In this document: piece by piece, positions 1 to 7,730 of the stretch
Layout: every line of letters starts with the position of its first letter
Numbering within the stretch: the first letter of the stretch is position 1
Assembly: GCA_963748095.1 (NCBI GenBank)
Contig: CAVVIO010000044.1
Location: 1-64,000, forward strand
Length of the DNA stretch: 64,000 nt
Origin: CAVVIO01 sp963748095
GTDB lineage: Bacteria; Bacteroidota; Bacteroidia; Bacteroidales; UBA10428
Reading direction: 5' to 3'
Notes under the pieces: model-generated
Database searches by the model: none
What the model was told of the DNA's origin: nothing
Seen by the model: the letters and a program-made list of their open reading frames with translations, nothing else
Position numbers and translations under genes: made by a program

Positions 1-216
1 ACCGTTTCGCTTCGGAATTTCTTTGCCCCGTATGGGTTGGGGGATATATTCCCCTTTGTGTATTACAGCTCTCAGGGCTTCCCTGTTGGTATCAAGGTAA
101 GCTTTTAACTGTTTTACTCCCATGCCGTCTGTGCCTGCTGCGCCTTTGTTTTTAATAACTTCCCTGCAGGCCTCCGTTAAATTCCTTGTAGTTAATACCT
201 TGTCAATTGTTTGCAT
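1..216 (-). CDS. ltrA: Group II intron reverse transcriptase/maturase, N-terminal part (cut by window edge)
   Basis: Read on the minus strand from the ATG at 216, the frame stays open for 72 codons to the window edge. It gives a typical intron-encoded protein start: MQTIDKVLTTRNLTEA, then NKGAAGTDGMGVKQLKAYL and YIPQPIRGKEIPKRNG, which is the RT-0/RT-1 region of group II intron reverse transcriptases. The family supplies maturase activity for splicing and reverse transcription for retrohoming. The finger/palm YADD motif, the X domain and any endonuclease domain would lie left of the window and cannot be judged. The upstream sequence on the same strand looks like the intron's own ribozyme, so this is part of a mobile intron and not a free-standing RT. 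Confidence 0.9.
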   Translation of the reverse strand, partial: MQTIDKVLTTRNLTEACREVIKNKGAAGTDGMGVKQLKAYLDTNREALRAVIHKGEYIPQPIRGKEIPKRNG

Positions 217-762
217 ACATTCTCCGTTCCCTTGCGGCATTTGCCGGGGGCTTTCGCTCAAGGCAAATCCCTTCGGCATAGCCGCTGTTTAATGTTCGGC
301 CCTTCACTGGCGTGTGAGTCCTCCATGATATCTATTCATGGCTCGTTCCTGCCAACTACTATGACATCTGCTGACTTCTGTATGCCTAGTAGAGCGAAAC
401 TAGATACAGACCTCCCCCGGTAATAGCTTTTTCCTTCCTCCGATTCCTGCATGATCTACATAGTTGCCATTTTGGTGTTCTTAGGGCTTTGCAATGATGT
501 GGTTACTTACCCAAGCAACTATGCCTCCTATCACGTTTCTGTTCGTCAGTACCGGATTTTGCCGTTTGGCTTCCTTCAGTGCATGGGTCACCCCAAACCA
601 CCTTGCCACTTGCTAATGCTTCAGGACGTTACTCCTGCGCATAAGGGATTTACACCCTCTGGAAAAATACACCCGTTGTTTTTCTCTTTTGTAAAGTTTA
701 TTTGTATTTTTAAACTTTTTCCAGAGCTTACGACGGGTGCGCGCTGCTCATGCAGGGCGCAC
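217..762 (-). ncRNA. Group II intron 5' ribozyme region (domains I-IV, 5' part)
   Basis: This is about 545 bases of minus-strand sequence between a likely intron 5' end and the maturase start, with no convincing protein. At 762 the minus strand begins GTGCGCCCTGCATGAGCAG, matching the GUGYG 5' consensus of bacterial group II introns. Overlapping GTGTG matches at 764 and 766 mean the exact boundary could shift by 2-4 bases. The distance from 5' end to maturase start is normal for these introns. Domains V and VI and the 3' splice site lie outside the window. Plus-strand ORFs here are read-through of structured RNA. Confidence 0.65.
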
Positions 763-929
763 ACACGCGGTATAGTTCAATTGCCGGTGCAGTGCGTTTG
801 CAAAGGTAAGTGTACCTTGATAACTTTGTGTAACCGGACAGGCAAGTGGCACGGAAAAAGCCGGCAACGAAACATATCCGTCAACGTTAACGTTTCCCAT
901 GCAGGAAGGACCCGAACAACATAGATAAA
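763..929. other. 5' exon side of the intron insertion; no gene recognised
   Basis: This 167-base stretch lies between the putative intron boundary and the accessory module. Short minus-strand ORFs run through it into the intron but resemble nothing known. It contains the perfect short palindrome AACGTTAACGTT near 888-899 and, on the minus strand, GCAAACGCACTG near 791-802. The latter resembles GCAAACGCACAT inside the attC-like palindrome at 5874-5936. The intron may therefore sit in or beside another site of that kind. Confidence 0.35.
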
Positions 930-950
930 ATGATGAAAACCCAACGCACA

Positions 951-1010
951 TTTGGCACATTTGCAAGCTCCAACACACAAGCTGATGCTTCAGCTTGCAA
1001 AAGAGCCAAA
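951..1010. repeat. attC-like imperfect palindrome, left flank of the accessory module
   Basis: The left arm TTTGGCACATTTGCAAGCT (951-969) pairs with the right arm AGCTTGCAAAAGAGCCAAA (992-1010) except for two A/A mismatches. Inside lies a nested hairpin, AAGCTGA-TGCT-TCAGCTT (979-996). A box ACCCAAC (939-945) just left of the arms fits the integron R'' consensus RYYYAAC, but the right side (GTTAAGA) fits GTTRRRY only in part. A second palindrome with mismatches at the same place (GCACATT against GCTCTTT) flanks the other end of the module at 5874-5936. A recombination site of a cassette is the best guess. A structured intergenic repeat is the alternative. Confidence 0.5.
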
Positions 1011-2005
1011 TTTTTGCCGACGCACGTTAAGAAACTCGTCTATAAATTTAAATTTATAGACCAAAATAGTGATTATCTGAGTGAAGTTATTGATTTAGGT
1101 AATAAACATTCCAAGACTTTGGGGTTTATGCCTGAAGGTGGATTTGTTGACCACGCAAGAAAAAAGTGGATTGTGATTGCACTAAAGGATGATGTTGTTG
1201 TTGGATACCTTTTATTCAGATTAGGCAAAAAGAACCTTAAAGTTAGTATCACTCATTTATGCGTTAAGGAAGGTTATCGAGGACAAAACATTGCTTTTAA
1301 ACTAATCGACCAACTAAAAGAAAAGTATCAAAATATACAGGTATAGCACTAAGTTGTAGGACTGATTATACACATGCTTCGAAATTATGGGAAAGATATG
1401 GTTTCATTAGAAAGAATGAAGTTAGAAGTAGAAGTATTGAGCAAAACTATTTAATTAAGTGGTGGTACAATTTTAATAATTTAGATTTATTTCAACTTAG
1501 TGAGAAATATTCCGACAAACTAAAAGTGCTACTAGATGCAAACATTTTAATAAAGTTAAGAGACAAAAATATAGATGAGTACAAAGAAGTTGAATCATTA
1601 GTAGCTGATTGGTTAATTGATGATGTTGATTATTACTTCGCACAAGAAATGTTCAATGAAATATGTCGGGACTCTGATAAGGGGCGAGCACAAATCGTAC
1701 AAGAATTTTTCTACAAAATTTTCATGAAGCAAAATTTGACAAATCAGACTTCTCTGAGATTGAAAAAGAACTTCAAATATATTTAAAGGGCACATCAGAT
1801 AATGATATCTCAGACAGAAAACAACTCGCAGAATGCATAGCGGCAGGAATTGAATATTTATAACTGGTGATAAAAATATACATACAGTAAAAGAAATAAT
1901 CGAGAATAATTATAATGTTTTAATGTAACACCAACCGAATTTATCTTGAGATTGACCGATTGAAAAACACATCTGAATATATATCCTATTAGACTTGCAG
2001 GTGCA

Positions 2006-2013
2006 GTTCATAC
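2006..2013 (+). repeat. IS66 target site duplication, left copy
   Basis: GTTCATAC immediately left of the IS end is repeated exactly immediately right of it (4333-4340). Eight bases is the usual duplication length for IS66-family elements. Removing the element and one copy restores an open frame across the junction (RLAGAVHTTKK). Confidence 0.93.
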
Positions 2014-2080
2014 GTAACCCTTCGGTCACATACATCTTGACCAGGAGACTGAGTCCGCTTATCTTTAAGGCAAAAAGAAT

Positions 2081-2395
2081 ATGGCCAGAGAATGCAGGAG
2101 GAACCAGGAAAAGATGTTTTTACTTATTGAGCAATGGGAAGAAAGCAGAATAAGCCAGGTTGAATTTTGCCAATCCCGAAAAATCCCGAAATCGACATTT
2201 TATTACTGGCGCAAAAAACACAAAGAAGGAAAAGAAAGCTCTGAAAATCCATTTATCCCGGTAACCATAAAGAATGAAAACAAGTCCATAGCAGTTGATT
2301 CCGGAATAACTATCCATTACCCTAACGGAGTCCGGATTACAATAGCAAGCCAACCCACCATCGATTATATCAGGAAACTGATCAATATTTTTTAG
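2081..2395 (+). CDS. tnpA: IS66 accessory protein TnpA
   Basis: This 104-aa protein is the first gene of the IS66 element. The N-terminal half (WEESRISQVEFCQSRKIPKS, then TFYYWRKK) is the helix-turn-helix-like region typical of IS66 TnpA. The C-terminal half (GITIHYPNGVRITI) is the variable tail. It is required with TnpB for transposition in studied IS66 members; its exact role is not settled. It ends two bases before tnpB, so the genes are co-translated. Confidence 0.88.
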   Translation: MARECRRNQEKMFLLIEQWEESRISQVEFCQSRKIPKSTFYYWRKKHKEGKESSENPFIPVTIKNENKSIAVDSGITIHYPNGVRITIASQPTIDYIRKLINIF

Positions 2396-2397
2396 TA

Positions 2398-2751
2398 ATG
2401 TTTTCATTAAATGGGTCATTCGACTATTTTCTTTACCGACAGCCCACCGATATGCGCAAGAGCTTTGACGGGCTGTGCGGGTTAGTCCAGGGAAAACTGC
2501 AAAGAAATCCCCTGTCAGGAGAGGTTTTTATTTTTATAAATCGTCGCAGGGATAAGATCAAGTTGTTGCGCTGGGAACCAGGCGGGTTTATTCTTTATTA
2601 TAAGCGATTGGAATCCGGTACACTCGAACTCCCCGCTGTTGACAAGGACACTTTATCGTGTGAAATGACCTGGAGCCAGCTAATGATGATGATTGAAGGG
2701 ATTCCCTATAAAAATATCAAGAAAAGGAAGCGGTTTTTATTAACAAACTGA
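2398..2751 (+). CDS. tnpB: IS66 accessory protein TnpB
   Basis: This 117-aa protein of the IS66 Orf2/TnpB family (Pfam TnpB_IS66) is recognised by the conserved block QPTDMRKSFDGLCGLVQ near residues 14-30 and by FIFINRRRDKIKLLRWEPGG. The length is normal for the family. It is an IS66-specific accessory protein and is unrelated to the RNA-guided nuclease TnpB of IS200/IS605. It lies between tnpA and tnpC in the canonical order. Confidence 0.92.
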   Translation: MFSLNGSFDYFLYRQPTDMRKSFDGLCGLVQGKLQRNPLSGEVFIFINRRRDKIKLLRWEPGGFILYYKRLESGTLELPAVDKDTLSCEMTWSQLMMMIEGIPYKNIKKRKRFLLTN

Positions 2752-2819
2752 CATTTTTATCTTGATAAAAACCATTGAAAATAATAGGGTTACCGCGATA
2801 TTTTTGCCAATTTTGACAT

Positions 2820-4316
2820 ATGCAAAACGGGCAGCAGGCACATATCAACGGCAATACGGTTTCTTTGGAAAAACACCTTCAGCTTGAGAAGGAGCATAAA
2901 GAGCTTCAGGCTGAATATTTATACCTTAAGCAAGAGCTTGCCCAGTTAAAACGGATGATCTTCGGCAGTAAAAGCGAACGCTATGTATCTACTGATACTG
3001 GACAACTGTCTTTAGACCTTGATCTTCGGGATCAGGAACCAGGAAAGGTTGAGACCGAGCAAGTATCCTATACACGAAAAAAGGCCGATAAGCAGAAAGG
3101 CAAAGCGGTAAGGCTACCATTACCTTCACATCTTCGCAGGGAAGAGATCGTAATTACTCCTGAAGGGGACCTTGAAGGGGCGAAAAAGATTGGAGAAGAG
3201 ATCACCGAAATACTTGAATATATTCCCGGTAAGTTTTACGTAGAAAAATATGTAAGGCCAAAATACCTGCTTCCGGAAAACAAAGAGATCGTCATAGGCG
3301 AACTGCCATCATTTCCTATTCCAAGAGGTAATGCCGGTGCGGGCGTATTGTCACACCTGCTGATCAGCAAGTTCGTAGATCACCTTCCTTTTTACCGCCA
3401 GGTACAGCAGTTTAAAAGACAAAATATTACAATAGCAGAATCCACTATTAGCGGCTGGTTTACGGCGTCCTGTCGTTTATTGGATCCTCTCTATAACGTA
3501 CTGATTAAAAAAGTACAACAAAGCAATTACCTGATGGTCGATGAAACGCCTATATCCGTGTTGACATCACAAAAACCCGGTTCAACGCACAAAGGATATC
3601 ATTGGGTATACTACTCGCCCCAGGATAAACTGGTATGTTTTGATTACCGGAAAGGCCGGGGCCGGGATGGCCCTGGCGAATTTCTGAAAGATTTTAAAGG
3701 TACCCTGCAAAGTGACGGATGGCAGGCATACGATTCGTTTGAAAATAAAAAAGATATTACTTTACTGGCATGCATGGCACATGCGAGACGAAAGTTTGAA
3801 CATGCCAGGGAGAACGATCCCTCTCGTGCAGAATATGCGCTGGAAAAGTTTAAGGCCCTGTATATGGTCGAGCAGGAAGCCCGTGAATGCGAGTTGGATC
3901 GTAATGAGCGAAAGAAACTCAGGGAAGAAAAGTCATTACCTATCCTGGATGAAATAAAAGAATGGCTAATAAATAATAAGCCCGCAGTAACGCCCAAAAG
4001 CGCTATAGGAGTTGCCATTAATTATACTCTAAAGTTATGGAACCGGTTGATAAAATATACGGGTGATGGAAACTGGGAAATAGATAATAACTTCGTTGAA
4101 AACAGTATCAGGCCTGTTGCCCTGGGAAGGAAGAATTATTTATTTGCCGGCTCACACGAAGCCGCCCAACAAGCTGCAATGATGTATTCATTCCTTGGAA
4201 CCTGTAAGCTAAATAATGTAGAACCTTTTCAATGGATGAAAGAAACCCTTTCCCGGATCCCTGATCACTCCATCCAAAAACTCGATGAACTCCTGCCAGG
4301 ATATCAAGGGGTGTAG
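2820..4316 (+). CDS. tnpC: IS66 DDE transposase TnpC
   Basis: This 498-aa transposase is of normal length. A leucine-rich coiled coil occupies about residues 17-45, followed by FGSKSERY. The DDE core shows D in LMVDETPISVL (about residue 240), D in LQSDGWQAYDSF (about residue 300) and E in NNFVENSIRPVALGRKN (about residue 425), with the usual SRIPDH region at the C-terminus. The stop codon lies inside the right inverted repeat, which is normal for compact IS elements. All catalytic residues are present, so it is probably active. Confidence 0.95.
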   Translation: MQNGQQAHINGNTVSLEKHLQLEKEHKELQAEYLYLKQELAQLKRMIFGSKSERYVSTDTGQLSLDLDLRDQEPGKVETEQVSYTRKKADKQKGKAVRLPLPSHLRREEIVITPEGDLEGAKKIGEEITEILEYIPGKFYVEKYVRPKYLLPENKEIVIGELPSFPIPRGNAGAGVLSHLLISKFVDHLPFYRQVQQFKRQNITIAESTISGWFTASCRLLDPLYNVLIKKVQQSNYLMVDETPISVLTSQKPGSTHKGYHWVYYSPQDKLVCFDYRKGRGRDGPGEFLKDFKGTLQSDGWQAYDSFENKKDITLLACMAHARRKFEHARENDPSRAEYALEKFKALYMVEQEARECELDRNERKKLREEKSLPILDEIKEWLINNKPAVTPKSAIGVAINYTLKLWNRLIKYTGDGNWEIDNNFVENSIRPVALGRKNYLFAGSHEAAQQAAMMYSFLGTCKLNNVEPFQWMKETLSRIPDHSIQKLDELLPGYQGV

Positions 4317-4332
4317 TTTGCCGAATGCTTAC

Positions 4333-4340
4333 GTTCATAC
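4333..4340 (+). repeat. IS66 target site duplication, right copy
   Basis: GTTCATAC, identical to 2006-2013, directly abuts the right inverted repeat. In the restored sequence it encodes part of the tail of the GNAT-PIN protein. Confidence 0.93.
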
Positions 4341-4409
4341 TACAAAAAAGGTCGATAAAACTGAATTAAATCTTCTTTCAGATAAGTTTCTTAGTAAATC
4401 AGAGGAGAG

Positions 4410-4907
4410 TTGAAAACTGATCTGCATGGTATAATAGAGAAACTTGTTAAAGAAAGTAAAGATTCAGGGTTAAAAGTTGTTCTAAATCCTAAAAATGAAT
4501 CAATTGCTGTATGGGGCAAAAAGATACAAAAGAATGAGTTGGTTATTCCCTTATTAAGAGTCGTTGACAACAATTTATCAATGACTTTATTTTCACAGTT
4601 GATAACAGATATTATTGAATATACAATTCAACATAAACTTCCAAAAGTTATTATAACTGAGCAATTTATTTCAGAAAACTGGATTAACATCCTTCAAGCT
4701 AAAGGTTTTACGAAGATCGAAAATAACTGGGAAAAGATTGTTCTTAAGGATTTTATATCAAGTAGTCAATTATTTAATAAATATCCTTTTGTTAAAGAAC
4801 ATCTTGAAGCTGATATTTTAAAAGTAATTTCTTCACAAGATAATACTGAAATAAAGCAATCATTATTGTCTGAGATAAAAAAGGTTCTTTCCATTAAAAA
4901 TGATTGA
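4410..4907 (+). CDS. Unrecognised 165-aa protein with a GNAT-tail-like middle
   Basis: The start is TTG at 4410, chosen because a purine-rich GAGGAG lies a few bases upstream and because TTGA overlaps the stop of the broken GNAT-PIN gene; no in-frame ATG fits. I do not recognise the family. Residues about 60-115 (SQLITDIIEYTIQHKLPKVI, then LQAKGFTKIENNWEKIVL) have the shape of the last helices and strands of a GNAT acetyltransferase, but the acetyl-CoA-binding R/Q-x-x-G-x-G/A loop is not visible. The C-terminus is helical and charged. No signal peptide or membrane segment is seen. It overlaps the next gene by 8 bases, so the module is a tightly coupled operon. Base composition is much more AT-rich than the IS and the PUL. 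Confidence 0.6.
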   Translation: MKTDLHGIIEKLVKESKDSGLKVVLNPKNESIAVWGKKIQKNELVIPLLRVVDNNLSMTLFSQLITDIIEYTIQHKLPKVIITEQFISENWINILQAKGFTKIENNWEKIVLKDFISSSQLFNKYPFVKEHLEADILKVISSQDNTEIKQSLLSEIKKVLSIKND

Positions 4908-5430
4908 TTTGGAAATGCCATGTTATATTATTCCAATAAAGCCATTTTGGGCAAGTCAACTTTTTGATAAATTAGCAGCAAGTCAAATGATATTCGGTGC
5001 AAATCCTGAAAAAATATGGAACCATGAAAATGTTTATTACCGAAATATTAAACCAGTTACAGAGAAATATCCTGCAAGAATACTTTGGTACGTAAGTTCT
5101 CAAGTTAGTTACTCAAGACAAAAAGCAATTGTAGCAACCTCCTACCTTGATGATATGACTATTGATAAGGTCAAGAGCCAATTCAGAAAATACAAAAAAT
5201 TTGGAATCTATGAATGGAAAGATATTTATGAATTAGCAAAATTTGACATTGAAAATGAGGTGAAAGCAATTGTTTTTAATAATACTGAAGTATTTCAGAA
5301 AGTAATCCCTTTTGATAAAGTTACTGAGATTCTTTTGTTAAACGGATATCTAAAAAGAAATACTTTTACATCGCCTTTAGAGGTAAACAAAGATGTGTAT
5401 AAAAGCGTTTACGAATTAGCAAATATTTAA
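4900..5430 (+). CDS. Putative PUA/ASCH-like protein (176 aa)
   Basis: This is a cytoplasmic protein with no signal peptide. The opening MPCYIIPIKPFWASQLFD resembles the start of ASCH/EVE-type PUA-fold proteins (a short beta strand, then a helix after an IKP motif), and the neighbour downstream has the same pattern (FISIKPEFANKIL). Later blocks ARILWYVSSQ and KAIVATSYLDD look like the barrel strands of that fold. PUA-like domains usually bind RNA or modified nucleic acid bases. I infer the fold from pattern only. It overlaps the upstream gene and is followed after two bases by the ASCH gene. ATG 4900 is used; a second in-frame ATG at 4915 is possible. Confidence 0.55.
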   Translation: MIDLEMPCYIIPIKPFWASQLFDKLAASQMIFGANPEKIWNHENVYYRNIKPVTEKYPARILWYVSSQVSYSRQKAIVATSYLDDMTIDKVKSQFRKYKKFGIYEWKDIYELAKFDIENEVKAIVFNNTEVFQKVIPFDKVTEILLLNGYLKRNTFTSPLEVNKDVYKSVYELANI

Positions 5431-5432
5431 TA

Positions 5433-5810
5433 ATGAGAAAGTTTCTATTTATATCTATTAAACCAGAATTTGCTAATAAAATACTAAGCAAAAAGAAGTG
5501 TATTAGTTTTAGAAAAAATAAACCAAATGCTAAGATTGGGGATTATGTTTTGATATATTCAACACACCCAAGAAAATCTGTAATCGGATTTGCAAAAATT
5601 AAAAATATCATTGATTGCGACCCAATAGAGATGTGGAATAATTATGCTGAATATCTTGGGATTGACAAGCAAAGATATTTTGACTATTACGATGGACATA
5701 AGAAAGCAGTAGGAATTGAATTGTCAGACGTTTGCAAGCTGAAGGAAAGTATTCCATTAAAGGAGATTAAATTTGCGTTATCCAAAGTTCAGTCCTCCTC
5801 AGACTTATAA
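5433..5810 (+). CDS. ASCH-domain protein
   Basis: This 125-aa protein has the ASCH hallmark near the N-terminus: FISIKPEFANKILSKKKCIS followed by FRKNKP. Family members usually read SIKPxxAxxILxGxKxxEFR. Here the usual Glu before FR is Ser and the usual Gly after the first Ser is Lys, so a conserved binding residue may have changed. IGDYVLIYSTHPRKSVIGF is the typical second beta block. ASCH is a PUA-like fold thought to act in RNA metabolism or as a ligand-binding regulator. It is the last gene of the module, two bases after the preceding stop, and the right-hand palindrome follows about 60 bases later. Confidence 0.8.
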   Translation: MRKFLFISIKPEFANKILSKKKCISFRKNKPNAKIGDYVLIYSTHPRKSVIGFAKIKNIIDCDPIEMWNNYAEYLGIDKQRYFDYYDGHKKAVGIELSDVCKLKESIPLKEIKFALSKVQSSSDL

Positions 5811-5873
5811 ATATGTTCCTTATTTTACAGCTTTAAAATTTTATAAAGGACATCTGGAGTATGCCAGCGCATA

Positions 5874-5936
5874 GCCATGCACATTAAGCAAACGCACATA
5901 TTAACAGCTCGACCAAATTTGCTTAAAGAGCATGCC
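5874..5936. repeat. attC-like imperfect palindrome, right flank of the accessory module
   Basis: The left arm GCCATGCACATTAAGCAAAC (5874-5893) pairs with the right arm at 5917-5936 (reverse complement GGCATGCTCTTTAAGCAAAT), 16 of 20 positions matching. The mismatch block CACATT against CTCTTT is the same as in the palindrome at 951-1010. The loop holds AACGCACATATTAAC, and CTCCAACACAC follows the right arm; CTCCAACACAC also occurs inside the first palindrome. The shared layout suggests two sites of one recombination family. Confidence 0.5.
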
Positions 5937-6065
5937 TCTCCAACACACGGATTGACAGATGAAATAAAAACGAGTCCCAATTAAGTAGCCAGCCGCCAGG
6001 CGAATAGCCTATCGGAAAACCTCAATCAGGAAGATAAGTATCTTAAATATGTCTTTTAAAATTAT
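5937..6065. other. Spacer between accessory module and PUL; no gene seen
   Basis: About 130 bases contain no ORF, RNA gene or clear terminator on either strand. A weak AAGATAAGTATCTT dyad near 6031-6044 might end PUL transcription coming from the right. Confidence 0.3.
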
Positions 6066-7662
6066 TTATCCGCATTCATTCTTTAATTCTCCAGGGAGAT
6101 GTGATCGCTTATATGAAAATAATCGAAAGTCGACAAACCCGCCCGGTTTTTCAGTGGCATAATTGAATAATCCGAACCGGTACCCCATAAAATGCGGAAG
6201 GGTATACTGCATTTGCAGCACGTTGCCAATCGGTTTCCATGTTTTGCCGTCAAGACTGTAGAAGAAATACGCTTTGTCGGTGCGGTCCCTGAAATCGCAT
6301 TCGGCTTTCAGGTAAACCGTTTTTTGTTCCAGCGGAACACGCTGAACTTCCACAGGCACGCCGGTTTCGGCGCTAACCATTACAATTGATTTGCCTCCGT
6401 TGTTAAATTTTACCCCAACCAGCCCGTATTTTTTCTGCAAAAGGGCAAGGCCGGCAAAATCGCCTTCTTTCATGTTCGATACATCAATTGATGTTGAACC
6501 GGAACAAACCGGCCCAATAGTACGCTGCGTGAGTGTATTTCTGGCAAATATGAATGAGGTATCAACACGTCCGGTTGTCAGGCGTAAATATCCCTTTCGT
6601 TGTGTTACCGACCAAAGCGGATTATCGGGGTTGTGGTTCCATTGCCATACCAGCGGAAGGGCAGGCTCTCCTTTACTACGGGTAAACTCGTCGGATGCAA
6701 CTATACCGGGTATTAATCCTTTGCTTGCAGGCAATCCTTTTAGTACATCAGGCACTTTCCCGTCAATACCCAATACCGGCCATCCGTCTTCCCATTTTAC
6801 AGGAACCAGGTAAGGGACACGGCCAACAGCGCCAAAATCGCGGAACAGATAAGCATACCAGGTACCATCAGGGGTGTCGATGAGTCCCCCTTGCGCAACT
6901 CCTTTATCCTGCAAACCAAGTTTCCCTTCATACGGACCGGTAATTTTACCGGCTCTGTGAATGACAACCGTGCGCATGCCGCCTTGTGGCCAGGTAATGT
7001 TGAAAAGATAATATTTCCCGTTTACCTTAAATAACTGGGAACCTTCGGCGCCAAGCATGATATTTGTTCCGGCCGGTGCGCTGGCATTCTCGATGAGAAC
7101 CTGATCGATCCCGCCGGGTTTAATTCCTGTAGCATCAGCATTCAGTTCCACAATATGGAGTTTACCATTCCCGTAAATCATATACACACGTCCGTCATCG
7201 TCGAAAAACAAAGAATTGTCATGAAATGATGGACTGAAGGAATGTTCTTTCCAGTTCCCTTTTTCTATGTCTTTGGTGGTAAACACATAGGTTTTCCCGG
7301 TTGTTGCGGAAAATGTGGATACATAATAAGCGTCCTTTATGGTATCGCAGACTGCTTGCCCACGATCCTCTTCCATAGGCGCTTTTTCCGTTGTTCAGGT
7401 TCAATGCGTCCACATTGGCAAGGGTATCATAGGCATAATTGATAATGTGCCAGTTGACGAGATCATCCGATTTCATGATGGGCACTCCCGGGCTCATGTG
7501 CATGGTAGTACTGCTCATGTAATAACTGTCACCCACACGGACGATCGACATGTCGGGAACATCGGCATAGATGATGGGGTTATGGGCATCATTTTCCTGC
7601 GCGAAACCTGTGCTGCAGAATAATAAAGTAATTATCAGAGGAACGTAATAAAATTTTTTCAT
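6066..7662 (-). pseudogene. GH43 glycosidase with C-terminal beta-sandwich, one frameshift
   Basis: The start is ATG 7662, in front of a signal peptide (KKFYYVPLIITLLFCSTGFA). The front part has the GH43 catalytic start NPIIYADVPDMSIVRVGDSY and GVPIMKSDDLVNWH; the rest (DDDGRVYMIYGNGK, then MLGAEGSQLFKVNGKYYLF with the acid Glu) is in another frame. The junction is near 7328: removing one T of a TT pair restores YHKGRYYVSTFSA. The C-terminal 200 residues form the beta-sandwich typical of GH43 subfamily 12-like proteins, which are usually arabinofuranosidases or xylosidases acting on side chains. A close paralogue lies at 24988-26538. The shift is either a real lesion or a base-calling error, because it duplicates a single base. 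Confidence 0.85.
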
Positions 7663-7730
7663 TGTTAACTGATTTAGGTTTTCCCGAAATATCAACATAT
7701 ATCTTGCTTTGCTCTTTACAAACCGGTATG

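Larger units (their letters stand above)
2014..4332 (+). mobile_element. IS66-family insertion sequence, complete
   Basis: The element is 2319 bp with three genes in the standard order tnpA-tnpB-tnpC, all apparently intact. The left end GTAACCCTTCGGTCACATAC (2014-2033) and the reverse complement of the right end, GTAAGCATTCGGCAAACTAC (4313-4332), match at 14 of 20 positions and start with the GTAA typical of the family. Perfect 8-bp duplications flank it. It is inserted near the 3' end of the GNAT-PIN gene. Perfect duplications and intact ORFs suggest a fairly recent insertion. Confidence 0.95.
1014..4413 (+). pseudogene. GNAT-PIN fusion gene, frameshifted and split by IS66
   Basis: Reading across frames gives one protein-like sequence. 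A GNAT acetyltransferase domain runs about 1050-1480 (LLFRLGKKNLKV, VKEGYRGQNIAFKLIDQL, then SKLWERYGFIRKNE and LIKWWYNF). A PIN ribonuclease domain runs about 1526-1960 (LLDANILIKL, FNEICRDSD, ISDRKQLAEC, ITGDKN, TPTEFIL), so the acidic PIN residues are all represented. A tail (RLAGAVHTTKKVDKTELN) continues across the IS66 insertion to a TGA at 4411. Frames change near 1337, 1715, 1857 and 1918, probably also near 1948 and 1985. An ATG at 930 is in frame but would put the flanking palindrome inside the protein, so TTG at 1014 is a more natural start. The TGA overlaps the TTG start of the next gene, indicating former translational coupling. No functional protein is expected. Confidence 0.75.

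Noticed and set aside
211..924. Plus-strand ORFs of 70 and 157 codons
   Set aside because: They lie antisense to the group II intron ribozyme and its exon flank and resemble no protein; structured RNA often leaves such frames open.
748..980. Two overlapping minus-strand ORFs of 76 and 67 codons
   Set aside because: They cross the putative intron boundary and the palindrome region and have no family-like motif.
930..1013. ATG at 930 as the start of the GNAT domain
   Set aside because: It would translate the flanking palindrome (residues 8-27) and gives a Cys/Ala/Thr-rich stretch unlike GNAT N-termini; a start at or after 1014 is more natural.
2398..2751. RNA-guided nuclease TnpB
   Set aside because: The IS66 TnpB shares only the name; length, motifs and the tnpA-tnpB-tnpC order are those of IS66.
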